A stretch of DNA of 64,000 nt, taken from the NCBI RefSeq assembly GCF_004382795.1, contig NZ_SMSG01000001.1, forward strand, positions 310,001 to 374,000, written 5' to 3'. The DNA is from Cumulibacter soli (GTDB lineage Bacteria > Actinomycetota > Actinomycetes > Mycobacteriales > Antricoccaceae). Each line of letters opens with the position of its first letter. Within the stretch, counting starts at the first letter, position 1. The notes below the pieces were generated by a model, which was not told the origin of the DNA, did not search any database, and worked only from the letters and a program-made list of their open reading frames with translations. Below, in pieces: positions 8,219 to 16,685 of the stretch. Made by a program: the position numbers and the translations under genes.

Positions 8219-9154
8219 TCATTCCCCGTCGCTGAGCATGTCGATCTGGCGCAGGATGACACCCTCGCGCAACGCCCACGGGCAGATCTCCACCCGCGGC
8301 ACGTCCAGGTGACGCATCGCGGACTCTGCAACGATGGCACCGGCAAGCAACTGGTGTGCCCGCGCGCCACTCACGCCCTCGAGGTTCGCCAGATCGCGAC
8401 TGGACATGTGCGAAATGAACATGATCAGTTGCCGCAGACCCGGTAGCGAAAGTTCGCGCTGTACCCGCAGGCCCTCAGAGGACGGTGCGGCGCCGGTCAA
8501 GCGGGCGAGCGATCGGAACGCTTTCGACGTCGCTACAACGCGGTGCGGCTCATCCACCTCGCGGAACGGCACGATCGCGCCAGTGATCATTTCGTCGACG
8601 TACCGGCGCAGCCGCGCGATCTCCGATTTCCCCGCAGGATCGCCCGCTAGCCATTCACGGGTCAGTCGCCCAGCGCCCAGCGGCAAGGACGCCGCGACCT
8701 CCGGCGTCTCGTCCATCCCGATACCGAGTTCCAGCGAACCGCCACCGATATCCATGCAGAGCATCTGGCCGGCGCTCCAGCCGTACCAGCGCCGAGCAGC
8801 AAGGAAGGTCAACCGCGCCTCATCCGCACCGGACAGCACCCGCAACTCCACGCCGGTCGCGGACAGCACGTTGTCGAGGACTTCCTTGGAGTTGTTCGCG
8901 TCCCGCACCGCACTGGTCGCGAATGGCAACAGACGATCACAACCCTGGTCCTCACTGATCGCCTTGGCCTCGGCCACGAACTCGATCAGGGATTGCTCAC
9001 CGGCGCGAGTCAACTCACCGCTCTTGTTCAGCGACTCGACCAACCGCAGTTCAGCCTTGTGCTTAAAGATCGGAGTCGGGTGCGCACCATCATGGGCGTC
9101 CACGACTAACAGATGAACGGTGTTGGAGCCCACGTCGAGCACGCCAAGTCGCAT
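8219..9154 (-). CDS. ppx: Exopolyphosphatase / guanosine pentaphosphatase family protein
   Basis: A 311-residue member of the Ppx/GppA branch of the ASKHA fold. Phosphate-1 motif GVLDVGSNTVHLLVVD and the second glycine motif MDIGGGSLELGIG are clear. At about 310 residues it is the short actinobacterial form (Rv0496), lacking the C-terminal HD-like region of E. coli Ppx. The family cleaves polyphosphate or pppGpp; which is used here cannot be read. It heads a minus-strand cluster and is divergent from the Rv0495c-like gene by only 26 bp. Confidence 0.92.
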   Translation of the reverse strand: MRLGVLDVGSNTVHLLVVDAHDGAHPTPIFKHKAELRLVESLNKSGELTRAGEQSLIEFVAEAKAISEDQGCDRLLPFATSAVRDANNSKEVLDNVLSATGVELRVLSGADEARLTFLAARRWYGWSAGQMLCMDIGGGSLELGIGMDETPEVAASLPLGAGRLTREWLAGDPAGKSEIARLRRYVDEMITGAIVPFREVDEPHRVVATSKAFRSLARLTGAAPSSEGLRVQRELSLPGLRQLIMFISHMSSRDLANLEGVSGARAHQLLAGAIVAESAMRHLDVPRVEICPWALREGVILRQIDMLSDGE

Positions 9155-9180
9155 TCCACAACGCTAACGCGCGCGTCGAT

Positions 9181-10008
9181 GTGACCGAACAGGCGCCTAC
9201 GCTAAGCAGCATGGACGCTGCCGACGCCGCCGACGATCGCCCGCGGGAAACCGGGCTCGACTTCGCTCGCGAGTGGATCGAATTCTTCGACCCGAACAAC
9301 GACACGCATCTCATTCGTGCCGACCTCACCTGGCTCGGCTCGCGATGGACGTGCATTTTCGCCGCTGGCTGTCACGGGATCGACCGCACCAAACCAGACC
9401 TCGGTTGCTGCGTGCACGGCGCATTCTTCAGCGATGACGACGATCGCAAGCGGGTCAAGCAGTTCGTCAAATTGCTCACCCCCGAGGACTGGCACAATCA
9501 CCCCGGCCGAAAGGTCACCGCCCGCGATTGGGTGGAGGAAGACGACCTGGACGGCGAGCCGCAGAAACGCACCCGCACCAAGGATGGCGTCTGCATATTC
9601 CAGAACCCGCCGGGCTCACCGATGGGTCTGGGGTGCGCATTACACGGCCTCGCGCTGCGAATCGGAAAACACCCACTCGAAACCAAACCCGACGTCTGCT
9701 GGCAACTACCGATCCGACGCGATCAGCAATGGCACACCCGTCCGGACGGCACCGAGATCCTGGTGACCAGCCTTGAGGAGTACGACCGGCGCGGTTGGGG
9801 TGCCGGTGGGCACGATCTCGACTGGTACTGCACCTCATCACCGGAAGCCCATGTCGGCAGCGAACCGGTTTACGTCACCTACGCCCCCGAACTGATCGCG
9901 CTGATCGGTGAGGACGCCTACGCCGAACTCGTCCGCCTCGCAGATGCCCGGATGAACGCCGGCCTCATCGCCGTCCACCCCGCGACAGCCGCGCAGGACG
10001 AGCAGTAG
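9181..10008 (+). CDS. Cys-rich conserved actinobacterial protein (Rv0495c-like)
   Basis: A 275-residue soluble protein with cysteines arranged in clusters: FAAGCHG, LGCCVHGAFF, VCIFQNP, GLGCALHG and PDVCWQLPI. The CC and C-x-HG patterns recall metal- or Fe-S-binding YkgJ/DUF3109-type proteins, but that resemblance is by eye only. Its place beside ppx and near regX3 is the conserved Rv0495c position. The GTG at 9181 gives the full frame; an ATG at 9211 is an equally plausible start. Function is not known. Confidence 0.8.
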   Translation: MTEQAPTLSSMDAADAADDRPRETGLDFAREWIEFFDPNNDTHLIRADLTWLGSRWTCIFAAGCHGIDRTKPDLGCCVHGAFFSDDDDRKRVKQFVKLLTPEDWHNHPGRKVTARDWVEEDDLDGEPQKRTRTKDGVCIFQNPPGSPMGLGCALHGLALRIGKHPLETKPDVCWQLPIRRDQQWHTRPDGTEILVTSLEEYDRRGWGAGGHDLDWYCTSSPEAHVGSEPVYVTYAPELIALIGEDAYAELVRLADARMNAGLIAVHPATAAQDEQ

Positions 10009-10054
10009 CCGTCTCGGCCGAAGAATTGCGAGTGCACAGCGAAGTCTGGTGCCA

Positions 10055-10354
10055 TCAGGACGCCGCCGCGGCAGTGTCGGTGGCTGCGGACTGCCCCAGA
10101 CCGCTCACCGCGCGCATCCGCGCGGAGAACCCACCGAGCGCGGCCGCCGTGCCAGCGGCTACCGACACTTGTTGAGCGCCAAACGCACCGAGCGCCCCGC
10201 CGACTTCACCGGCGCGCGGCGTACTACCCAATGCGCTGGGATCGAAACTCAGCGCAGCTAGCGTGGCATGCGCGGACTGTGACTGGGCTGCGGCAGCGTC
10301 GTACCGCCCGGCGGCATCCAGCAACCCATCAATATCGAAACTTATCTGTGGCAT
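10055..10354 (-). CDS. Small alpha-helical protein, possibly WXG100/ESX-associated
   Basis: A 99-residue Ala-rich protein (MPQISFDIDGLLDAAGRYD...) predicted to be almost wholly helical. Length and an Asp-rich first helix recall WXG100 or EspC-type ESX substrates, but no WXG turn and no clear YxxxD export signal are visible. AAGGAG lies 5 nt before the chosen ATG; a GTG two codons upstream overlaps that site. No ESX secretion genes are in the window. Treat the family assignment as tentative; the gene itself is well supported by its ribosome-binding site and codon use. Confidence 0.6.
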   Translation of the reverse strand: MPQISFDIDGLLDAAGRYDAAAAQSQSAHATLAALSFDPSALGSTPRAGEVGGALGAFGAQQVSVAAGTAAALGGFSARMRAVSGLGQSAATDTAAAAS

Positions 10355-10455
10355 CTGCACTCCTTCTGGTTCGTGCAGATGACGCTAAGCCAGACGGCAT
10401 CCAGCACCGTCGGAATTGCCGCCGTTATCCACAGCGCCGCGCTGGATCCACAGCC

Positions 10456-11136
10456 CTAACCGTCAAACTTGTACCCGAGCCCACGCACAGTCAGTACGTA
10501 TCGGGGGCTGGCCGGGTCCGGCTCGATCTTCGCCCGCAGCCGCTTGATATGGACGTCGAGCGTCTTGGTGTCACCGACGTAGTCGGCGCCCCAGATTCGA
10601 TCGATCAACTGAGCGCGGGTCAGCACCCGGCCGGCGTTGCGCAGCAGTAGTTCGAGAAGATCGAATTCTTTCAGCGGCATCGGAACGACCTCACCGTCGA
10701 TCGACACCACGTGCCGATCGACGTCCATGCGGACACGCCCGGACTCGAGTGCGGCGCCGCCCGGGTCCTCCTGTTCGGACCCGCGACGCAGGACGGCCCT
10801 GATCCGGGCGATCAACTCGCGGGCCGAATACGGCTTGGTCACGTAATCGTCGGCGCCGAGTTCGAGCCCGACGACCTTGTCGATCTCCGAATCCTTGGCG
10901 GTGAGCATGATGATCGGGACGCTGGATCGCGAGCGCAACATGCGGCATACCTCGGTACCTGGCAAACCGGGCAGCATCAGGTCGAGCAGCACGATATCGG
11001 CACCGTTACGGTCGAACTCGGCGAGCGCATCGGGCCCGGATCCGGCCACAGCAACCTCGAAACCCTCCTTGCGGAGCATGTACGACAGCGCGTCCGAGAA
11101 CGACTCCTCGTCCTCGACCACTAGAACTCGTGCCAC
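10456..11136 (-). CDS. regX3: Phosphate-responsive response regulator RegX3/PhoP
   Basis: A 226-residue OmpR/PhoB-type regulator. The receiver begins ARVLVVEDEESF, with the phosphoacceptor Asp in DIVLLDLMLPG and the Lys in VTKPYSARELI; the C-terminal winged helix ends at RGLGYKFDG. It acts with SenX3, whose gene ends 21 bp upstream on the same strand. Two PHO-box-like direct repeats in this window, before phoU and pstS, are its likely targets. Confidence 0.95.
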   Translation of the reverse strand: MARVLVVEDEESFSDALSYMLRKEGFEVAVAGSGPDALAEFDRNGADIVLLDLMLPGLPGTEVCRMLRSRSSVPIIMLTAKDSEIDKVVGLELGADDYVTKPYSARELIARIRAVLRRGSEQEDPGGAALESGRVRMDVDRHVVSIDGEVVPMPLKEFDLLELLLRNAGRVLTRAQLIDRIWGADYVGDTKTLDVHIKRLRAKIEPDPASPRYVLTVRGLGYKFDG

Positions 11137-11157
11137 CTTTATTCCTTCCGTACTGCG

Positions 11158-12417
11158 TTATTCCGGAAGCGTCGAGCGCGACGCTCCGCTTTGTGTTCCG
11201 TGCTCTGCCACCTCGATGGCCGTGTCGCTGACCAACGAATGATCGGCGGCGTCGATCGCTGCATTCCTCGCCGGCCGGCGAGGAATGCGCAGGGTGAACG
11301 TCGACCCTTCGCCCTCCTGGCTCCAAACCTCGATCGAACCACCGTGATTGCTCGCGATGTGCTTCACAATCGCCAGGCCGAGTCCGGTGCCGCCCGTCTG
11401 CCGAGAACGGGCCCGGTCGACCCGATAGAAACGCTCAAAAATCCGCTTGATGTCGTCGGCGGCAATACCGATGCCCTGGTCCTTTACGACGATCACCGCA
11501 TCGTCGCGCTCGGCCCTGTACGTGACGGCGACCGTGGTCGCCTCCGAGCTGTAGGACACCGCGTTGGTCAACAGATTCGTCAGCGCCATCACCAGGTGAC
11601 GCTCCACGCCGAGCACCGTCAGATCGGCCTCGCCGGCGGTTTCGATCTGAATAGATTTGGCCGCGGCGACGGTACGCGCCCGGTCCGCGCATTCGGCGAC
11701 GATGTCGGCAATCCGGATCGTGGTGCCCGGTGGGGACGGTTCGCCGCCCTGCAGCCGGGATAGTTCGATCAGTTCCTGCACCAGCACGCTGAGGCGTTTG
11801 CTTTCCTTCTGCATGCTCAATGCGAACCGGCGTACGGCGGCTTGATCATCCGCGGCGTCTTCGATTGCCTCCCCCAGGAGGGTGATCGCGCCTACCGGAG
11901 TTTTCAGTTCGTGACTGACGTTGGCGACGAAGTCGCGTCGCACTGCCTCGACCCGATACGACTCTGAGACGTCCACCAGCACCAGGCCGACCATGCGGTC
12001 GGCGAGGCTCAGACCGTGACCGCGGAGCGCAACACGCTGGCCGTCGCGACGTACTTCGAGATCGATCCATGCACTGTCATCCAGATGCGCCTCTCGGCAT
12101 AAGGCCAGCAATTCTCGGACCACGACCCGGTCCTCACGAACCAACTTCAACGTGCGCGCCGACCGGTTGGCCAGCCGGACCCGCTCGGTGGAGTCGACCA
12201 CGATAATGGCCGGCGACATTTCTTCGACGAGCTTGCTGACGGTCCGGCGAGTATTGGCCACGTCGTCGTGCGCCACGGCATCATCTCCGGCGCCGGGAGT
12301 GCGCACCTGCGGCACAGTTGCGGGCGCACGCGTCGTACGACGGGAATTCCGACCGATGGCGATACCGATCGCGAGTGTCGCGAGCGCACACACGGCGCCA
12401 AGTATCCAACCGGTCAT
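11158..12417 (-). CDS. senX3: Phosphate-sensing histidine kinase SenX3/PhoR
   Basis: A 419-residue membrane kinase. One N-terminal transmembrane helix (TGWILGAVCALATLAIGIAI) is followed by a PAS-like region, the DHp phosphoacceptor FVANVSHELKTPVGAI (His near residue 168), and an HATPase domain with N box ALTNLLTNAVSYS, G1 DQGIGIA and G2 GGTGLGLAI. In mycobacteria and Streptomyces the orthologue is controlled by PhoU and the Pst transporter. regX3 follows after 21 bp; phoU is divergent 246 bp away. Confidence 0.95.
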   Translation of the reverse strand: MTGWILGAVCALATLAIGIAIGRNSRRTTRAPATVPQVRTPGAGDDAVAHDDVANTRRTVSKLVEEMSPAIIVVDSTERVRLANRSARTLKLVREDRVVVRELLALCREAHLDDSAWIDLEVRRDGQRVALRGHGLSLADRMVGLVLVDVSESYRVEAVRRDFVANVSHELKTPVGAITLLGEAIEDAADDQAAVRRFALSMQKESKRLSVLVQELIELSRLQGGEPSPPGTTIRIADIVAECADRARTVAAAKSIQIETAGEADLTVLGVERHLVMALTNLLTNAVSYSSEATTVAVTYRAERDDAVIVVKDQGIGIAADDIKRIFERFYRVDRARSRQTGGTGLGLAIVKHIASNHGGSIEVWSQEGEGSTFTLRIPRRPARNAAIDAADHSLVSDTAIEVAEHGTQSGASRSTLPE

Positions 12418-12500
12418 ATGCTTGATGCTGCCAGATCGCGGCGTAGACGCGCGCGGGCAGCGAACGTTGGCGCGGGCACATCACATCCCACGTCGGGATT

Positions 12501-12544
12501 GTTCACCGTGGGTCTATCCCGCGTTTACCGCGTTTCACCGGCAC
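12501..12544 (+). promoter_or_regulatory. PHO box upstream of phoU
   Basis: Four degenerate direct repeats spaced about 11 nt: GTTCACC at 12501, GTCTATC at 12512, GTTTACC at 12523 and TTTCACC at 12533. This is the pattern bound by PhoP/RegX3 (GTTCACC with 4-nt gaps). It lies in the senX3-phoU divergent region, so it could serve either gene. Confidence 0.82.
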
Positions 12545-12663
12545 GGCAGTTCGGACGGTTAACGTCAATAGGCACGCTTCATGGCGCCGGCCGGACTACC
12601 ATCACACCTCGGTGTACATCCGGCGGCACCCAACCCGCCAGCAAGCCAGGAGTTAGCAACGAC

Positions 12664-13368
12664 ATGCGCGACACTTTCCAGGACGACCTCGACCAGGTCG
12701 GTAACCGGCTCGTCGAAATGACGAACCTCGCAGGTTCGGCCTTGAACCGAGCGACGACAGCGTTGCTGAACGCCGACATCAAGACGGCCGAAGCGGTGAT
12801 CGATGACGACGTCAAGATCGACCAACTGCGCGCCGAGGTCGAGCAGGAAGCATTCGACCTGCTCGCACGACAGCAGCCGGTCGCGACCGATCTGCGTGTC
12901 GTCGTCACTGCCCTACAGATGGCCCTTGACCTAGAGCGAATGGGCGATCTCGCCGCGCACGTGGCCAAGGTGGCTCGGATGCGTTACCCGAATCAAGCAC
13001 TGCCGGACACGGTCCGCCCGATCTTCCAGGAGATGGCGCAACACGCTGGGCGCAACGTCGCCAAGGCCGGAACCACGATCGGGTCCCGGGACGCCGACCG
13101 CGCCGAAGAGTTGGAGACCGATGACGATTCGGTCGACGAGTTGCATCGCTCCCTGTTCCGCGTCGTCCTCGACCCCGAGTGGTCGTACGGCGTGGAGGCG
13201 GCGGTCGACGTCACGCTGCTGGGCCGGTACTACGAGCGGTTCTCCGATCACGCGGTCGCGCTCGCCCGGCGGATCATTTACGTGGTGACCGGCGTACCGA
13301 CCGACGGCGAGACCGACGCATCTGGCTCGATCGGATCAGGCCACCGCCGTCCGCCGGAAACCATGTAA
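12664..13368 (+). CDS. phoU: Phosphate transport regulator PhoU
   Basis: A 234-residue protein with two three-helix PhoU repeats. Acidic, metal-binding-type sequences appear in each repeat (DLERMGDLAAHVAKVARM and RYYERFSDHAVALARR). PhoU damps the sensor kinase when Pst reports adequate phosphate. The open frame extends upstream, but the ATG preceded by AGGAG marks the family N-terminus (MRDTFQDDLDQVG). It is divergent from senX3, the arrangement known in Streptomyces, and ends in a strong terminator. Confidence 0.95.
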   Translation: MRDTFQDDLDQVGNRLVEMTNLAGSALNRATTALLNADIKTAEAVIDDDVKIDQLRAEVEQEAFDLLARQQPVATDLRVVVTALQMALDLERMGDLAAHVAKVARMRYPNQALPDTVRPIFQEMAQHAGRNVAKAGTTIGSRDADRAEELETDDDSVDELHRSLFRVVLDPEWSYGVEAAVDVTLLGRYYERFSDHAVALARRIIYVVTGVPTDGETDASGSIGSGHRRPPETM

Positions 13369-13385
13369 TTGCGCTTCGCTTACCG

Positions 13386-13428
13386 CTCGCGGCGGTCGTC
13401 CACCTCGGATGACCGCCGCGAGTTGTTT
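13386..13428 (+). terminator. Rho-independent terminator after phoU
   Basis: Perfect 12-bp arms CTCGCGGCGGTC/GACCGCCGCGAG around a 13-nt loop, followed by TTGTTT. It lies between phoU and the convergent SDR gene and may act in both directions. Confidence 0.88.
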
Positions 13429-13437
13429 CGTTCGTGG

Positions 13438-14184
13438 TTACGAGCGAGCAACCTTGTAGTTGGAGGCCTGCGCGATCGGTCGGATGACGAGTTGGTCGAT
13501 GTTCACGTGCTGCGGTACGCCGACGGTGTAGGCGATCGCATCGGCAACGTCCTCGGCCACCAACGGTTCGGAGACCCCGGCGTACACCGCGTCGGCCTTT
13601 TGCTGGTCGCCGCGCAACCGGTTGAGTGAGAACTCCTCGGTGTGCACCATGCCCGGCAGCACCTCAACGACTCGAATCGGTTTGCCGTTCAGTTCCAGCC
13701 GCAGCGTTCCCATCAACGCGTGCGCACCGTGTTTCGCCGCGGTGTACCCGCCTCCGCCTTCATACACACCGGTCCCGGCGGTCGAGGTAACCGTGACGAT
13801 GGTGCCAGCCCCTGAAGCCTCCAACGCAGGCAGTAGCGCGCGAGTCACGCGCATCACGCCAAGGACATTGGTGGCGTACATCGACTCCCAGTCATCATCG
13901 CGAGCCCGCGCAATCGGATCCACACCGAGCGCTCCGCCGGCGTTGTTAACGAGCACGTCCACCCGGTCCAGGCTCGCGGCGAGGTCAGCGATCGAATCGG
14001 GCGAGGTGACGTCCAGTTCGCGCGCGATGCCGCCGATCTCCTCGGCCAGCGCCGTCAGCCGATCCAGCCGGCGCGCGGCACACACAACTTGGTAACCGAG
14101 AGCGGTGAGGGCGCGCGCTGTCGCCGCTCCGATCCCGCTCGATGCTCCGGTGACGACGGCAATTTTTGACTCAGTCGTGGACAT
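13438..14184 (-). CDS. Short-chain dehydrogenase/reductase
   Basis: A 248-residue classical SDR with the cofactor motif VVTGASSGIGAATA, an Arg-rich segment after beta-2 (CAARRLDRL) that favours NADP(H), NNAGG, and the catalytic Tyr and Lys in GYTAAKHG. It corresponds in position to Rv0484c. Substrate unknown. It converges on phoU and is divergent from the YbjN gene. Confidence 0.88.
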   Translation of the reverse strand: MSTTESKIAVVTGASSGIGAATARALTALGYQVVCAARRLDRLTALAEEIGGIARELDVTSPDSIADLAASLDRVDVLVNNAGGALGVDPIARARDDDWESMYATNVLGVMRVTRALLPALEASGAGTIVTVTSTAGTGVYEGGGGYTAAKHGAHALMGTLRLELNGKPIRVVEVLPGMVHTEEFSLNRLRGDQQKADAVYAGVSEPLVAEDVADAIAYTVGVPQHVNIDQLVIRPIAQASNYKVARS

Positions 14185-14234
14185 ACCTTCATCCTGCCAG
14201 CCACCACCCTCGCCGCCGGGAGCAGGATAGAGGC

Positions 14235-14810
14235 ATGGAGCAGACGTATTCGACCGCCTCGGGTCCCAACGTGATGACGAGCGACATGACGCGCGCCGCC
14301 GAGGTCATCGCGACCACCCTCGCCGAATTGGAGTTGGAGCATCAGCGGTTGGCCGACGATCACTTCGTGGCTGAGCTTCCCGGAACGCGCCGACTGAAGA
14401 CGACCTGTCACCTCAAACTGTCGCCGCACTCGCTGCAGATTTCGGCGTTTGTGATGCGCCACCCCGACGAGGCCTTCGAGGATCTGTGGGCCTACCTCCT
14501 GACGAAGAACGCCCGCTCATACACCGTCTCGTGGGCGATCGACAAGGTCGGCGACGTGTATCTGATGGGTCGCCTGCCGCTGATCGCCGTGACGGCCGAG
14601 GAAGTAGACCGAGTGTTGGGAACGGTGCTGCAGCAGGCCGACGACAATTTCAATCCGATGTTGGAGATCGGCTTCCGAACGGCGATCGCACGCGAATGGA
14701 AGTGGCGGATCAGCCGGGGTGAACCCACGAACAACCTTGCCGCGTTCCGTAACCTCATCGAGTCGATGGAGAAGGCCGAGAAGCAGCCGGATCTGGACGC
14801 CGAATCGTAG
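14235..14810 (+). CDS. YbjN domain-containing protein
   Basis: A 191-residue protein of the YbjN/type III chaperone-like fold, the equivalent of Rv0487 that precedes gpm1 in mycobacteria. Visible is the family core with paired hydrophobic strands ([18 protein letters not shown]) and RLPL. The ATG at 14235 has a GATAGAGGC site before it; the open frame upstream would overlap the divergent SDR gene. Role unknown. The mycothiol gene mshA, which sits beside this gene in mycobacteria, is absent here. Confidence 0.85.
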   Translation: MEQTYSTASGPNVMTSDMTRAAEVIATTLAELELEHQRLADDHFVAELPGTRRLKTTCHLKLSPHSLQISAFVMRHPDEAFEDLWAYLLTKNARSYTVSWAIDKVGDVYLMGRLPLIAVTAEEVDRVLGTVLQQADDNFNPMLEIGFRTAIAREWKWRISRGEPTNNLAAFRNLIESMEKAEKQPDLDAES

Positions 14811-14827
14811 CGTGGCAACATTTGGGA

Positions 14828-15583
14828 ATGACCAATATCGGCACCCTCATCCTGTTGCGTCACGGTGAGAGCGACTGGAACCAGAAGAATCTGTTCACCG
14901 GCTGGGTGGACGTCGAATTGACCGACCTCGGTCGTACCCAAGCCACTCGCGGCGGCGAGTTGCTCGTCGAGCGCGACCTGCTCCCGGACGTTGCCTACAC
15001 GTCGCTGCTGCGCCGCGCGATCATGACCTGCCAGCTCGCGTTGGACCGCGCGGATCGGCACTGGATCCCGGTGATTCGCTCTTGGCGCCTCAACGAGCGT
15101 CATTACGGCGCACTGCAGGGCAAGGACAAGGCGCAGGTCCGCGACGAGTTCGGCGAGGAGCAGTTCATGCTCTGGCGCCGCTCGTACGACACTCCCCCGC
15201 CCGAGTTGGCGGTCGATGACGAGTTCTCGCAGTACACCGACCCGCGCTACGCGGCGATCCCGCCGGAGGCGCGCCCGCAAACCGAGTGCCTCAAGGACGT
15301 GGTCGCGCGGATGCTGCCGTTCTGGTACGACGCGATCGTGCCCGACCTGCTAGCTGGCAAGAACGTGCTGGTCGCCGCACACGGCAACAGCCTTCGCGCG
15401 CTGGTCAAGCACCTCGATGACATGAGCGAAGAGGACGTGGTCGGGCTGAACATTCCGACCGGCATCCCGCTGATCTACCAGCTAGATGGCGCGTTGCGGC
15501 CGCTATCGCGGGGCGGGGAGTACCTCGACCCGGAAGCCGCGGCGGACGCGATTCAGGCCGTCGCCAATCAGGGCAAGAAGTAG
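14828..15583 (+). CDS. gpmA: 2,3-bisphosphoglycerate-dependent phosphoglycerate mutase
   Basis: A 251-residue glycolytic mutase interconverting 3- and 2-phosphoglycerate. Phosphohistidine motif [10 protein letters not shown], the substrate motif [13 protein letters not shown] and the second active-site His in [15 protein letters not shown] are all present. The ATG at 14828 is preferred to a TTG two codons upstream. It follows the ybjN-like gene by 17 bp and ends before a large bidirectional hairpin. Confidence 0.96.
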   Translation: MTNIGTLILLRHGESDWNQKNLFTGWVDVELTDLGRTQATRGGELLVERDLLPDVAYTSLLRRAIMTCQLALDRADRHWIPVIRSWRLNERHYGALQGKDKAQVRDEFGEEQFMLWRRSYDTPPPELAVDDEFSQYTDPRYAAIPPEARPQTECLKDVVARMLPFWYDAIVPDLLAGKNVLVAAHGNSLRALVKHLDDMSEEDVVGLNIPTGIPLIYQLDGALRPLSRGGEYLDPEAAADAIQAVANQGKK

Positions 15584-15596
15584 TAACACACCCGAT

Positions 15597-15655
15597 CTCT
15601 GCGGTGGCCACGGGGTGGATACGCGACGGCTACCCACCCCTAAACCACCGCAGAG
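15597..15655. terminator. Nested bidirectional hairpin between gpmA and murB
   Basis: Outer perfect arms CTCTGCGGTGG (15597) and CCACCGCAGAG (ends 15655), with inner perfect arms GGGGTGG (15612) and CCACCCC (15634-15640). The two genes converge on it. There is no long T-run, so termination rather than another structural role is inferred from position. Confidence 0.75.
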
Positions 15656-15665
15656 TTGTCTTCAG

Positions 15666-16685
15666 CTACAGCGCGCAGTTGATCAGCAGGGGTTCGGGGC
15701 GTAGTTCGATCCCGAACCGCTGCTGCACGCCGTCGCGGATCTCGCGCGCCAGGTCGAGGATGTCCTCGGCATTCGCGCTGCCGCGGTTCGTCAGCGCCAG
15801 CGTGTGCTTGCCGGACAGCGCCGCGCGGTCGTTGCCAAATCCCTTCGCAAACCCGGCGCGCTCGATCAGCCATGCCGCCGAGGTCTTGACCAGACCGTCT
15901 GGCGCGTCGTACGCCGGTGCACCCTCGGGTACCGCGGACGGCGGCACGATCGGGTTGGTGAAGAACGAGCCCGCGCTCCACGTGTCGTGATCGGCGCTGT
16001 CGAGCACCATGCCCTTGGAGCTACGCAAACCGAGCACCGCATCGCGGACCGCGCGAAGCGGTGCGCGATCCCCTGGTTCGACGCCGAGGGTACGGGCGAG
16101 TTCGGCGTACCGCACCGGCGCTGAGGACGCCGAACGCCGCAACCGCAACCGTACGGCGAGCACCACGTAGTCATCGGAGTGCTTGAACATGCTCGAGCGG
16201 TATCCGAACCCGCATTCGGCCGCGCTCAACGTACGACGGCTATTGCTGAGCCTGTCCCACACGTCGACGGAGACCAGCACGTCCGCGATTTCGGCACCGT
16301 ACGCGCCGACGTTCTGGATCGGCGTTGCGCCGACCTTACCGGGGATCCCAGAGAGCGCCTCGATACCGCTGTAGCCCTCATCGATCGTGCGGGCGACGAG
16401 GGCATCCCAGTCCTCGCCCGCGGCAATATCGAGCACCACCTGCTCACCGTCGCGCTCACCGGCGATGCCGATGTTGGCAATCAATACGGCGATCCCGCCG
16501 AACGGGTCGTCGCCGATCACCAGGTTGCTGCCACCGCCGATGAGCAGGACCCGGCGACGTTCGTCGTCGGCAGCACGCACCGCCGCGATCAGCTCATCGG
16601 TAGTTTCGGTGCGCATCAATTGCGCGGGTCCACCGATCCGCATCGTGGTGTAGTCGGCGAGCGAGATCTGAGCGGTCATCGTCAC
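15666..16685 (-). CDS. murB: UDP-N-acetylenolpyruvoylglucosamine reductase
   Basis: A 339-residue FAD enzyme that reduces UDP-GlcNAc-enolpyruvate to UDP-MurNAc. FAD-binding motifs TMRIGGPAQ and LLIGGGSNLVIGDD, the segment GIEALSGIPGKVGATPIQN with the YGAEI motif, and the catalytic Ser region AGSFFTNPIV are visible. It is the type I (E. coli-like) form. The GTG start overlaps the stop of the hydrolase gene upstream; an ATG two codons later (16679) is an alternative. Confidence 0.95.
   Translation of the reverse strand: MTMTAQISLADYTTMRIGGPAQLMRTETTDELIAAVRAADDERRRVLLIGGGSNLVIGDDPFGGIAVLIANIGIAGERDGEQVVLDIAAGEDWDALVARTIDEGYSGIEALSGIPGKVGATPIQNVGAYGAEIADVLVSVDVWDRLSNSRRTLSAAECGFGYRSSMFKHSDDYVVLAVRLRLRRSASSAPVRYAELARTLGVEPGDRAPLRAVRDAVLGLRSSKGMVLDSADHDTWSAGSFFTNPIVPPSAVPEGAPAYDAPDGLVKTSAAWLIERAGFAKGFGNDRAALSGKHTLALTNRGSANAEDILDLAREIRDGVQQRFGIELRPEPLLINCAL

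Noticed and set aside
12268-12663. N-terminal extension of phoU
   Set aside because: Would run through the PHO box and into senX3; family N-terminus and AGGAG support the ATG at 12664.
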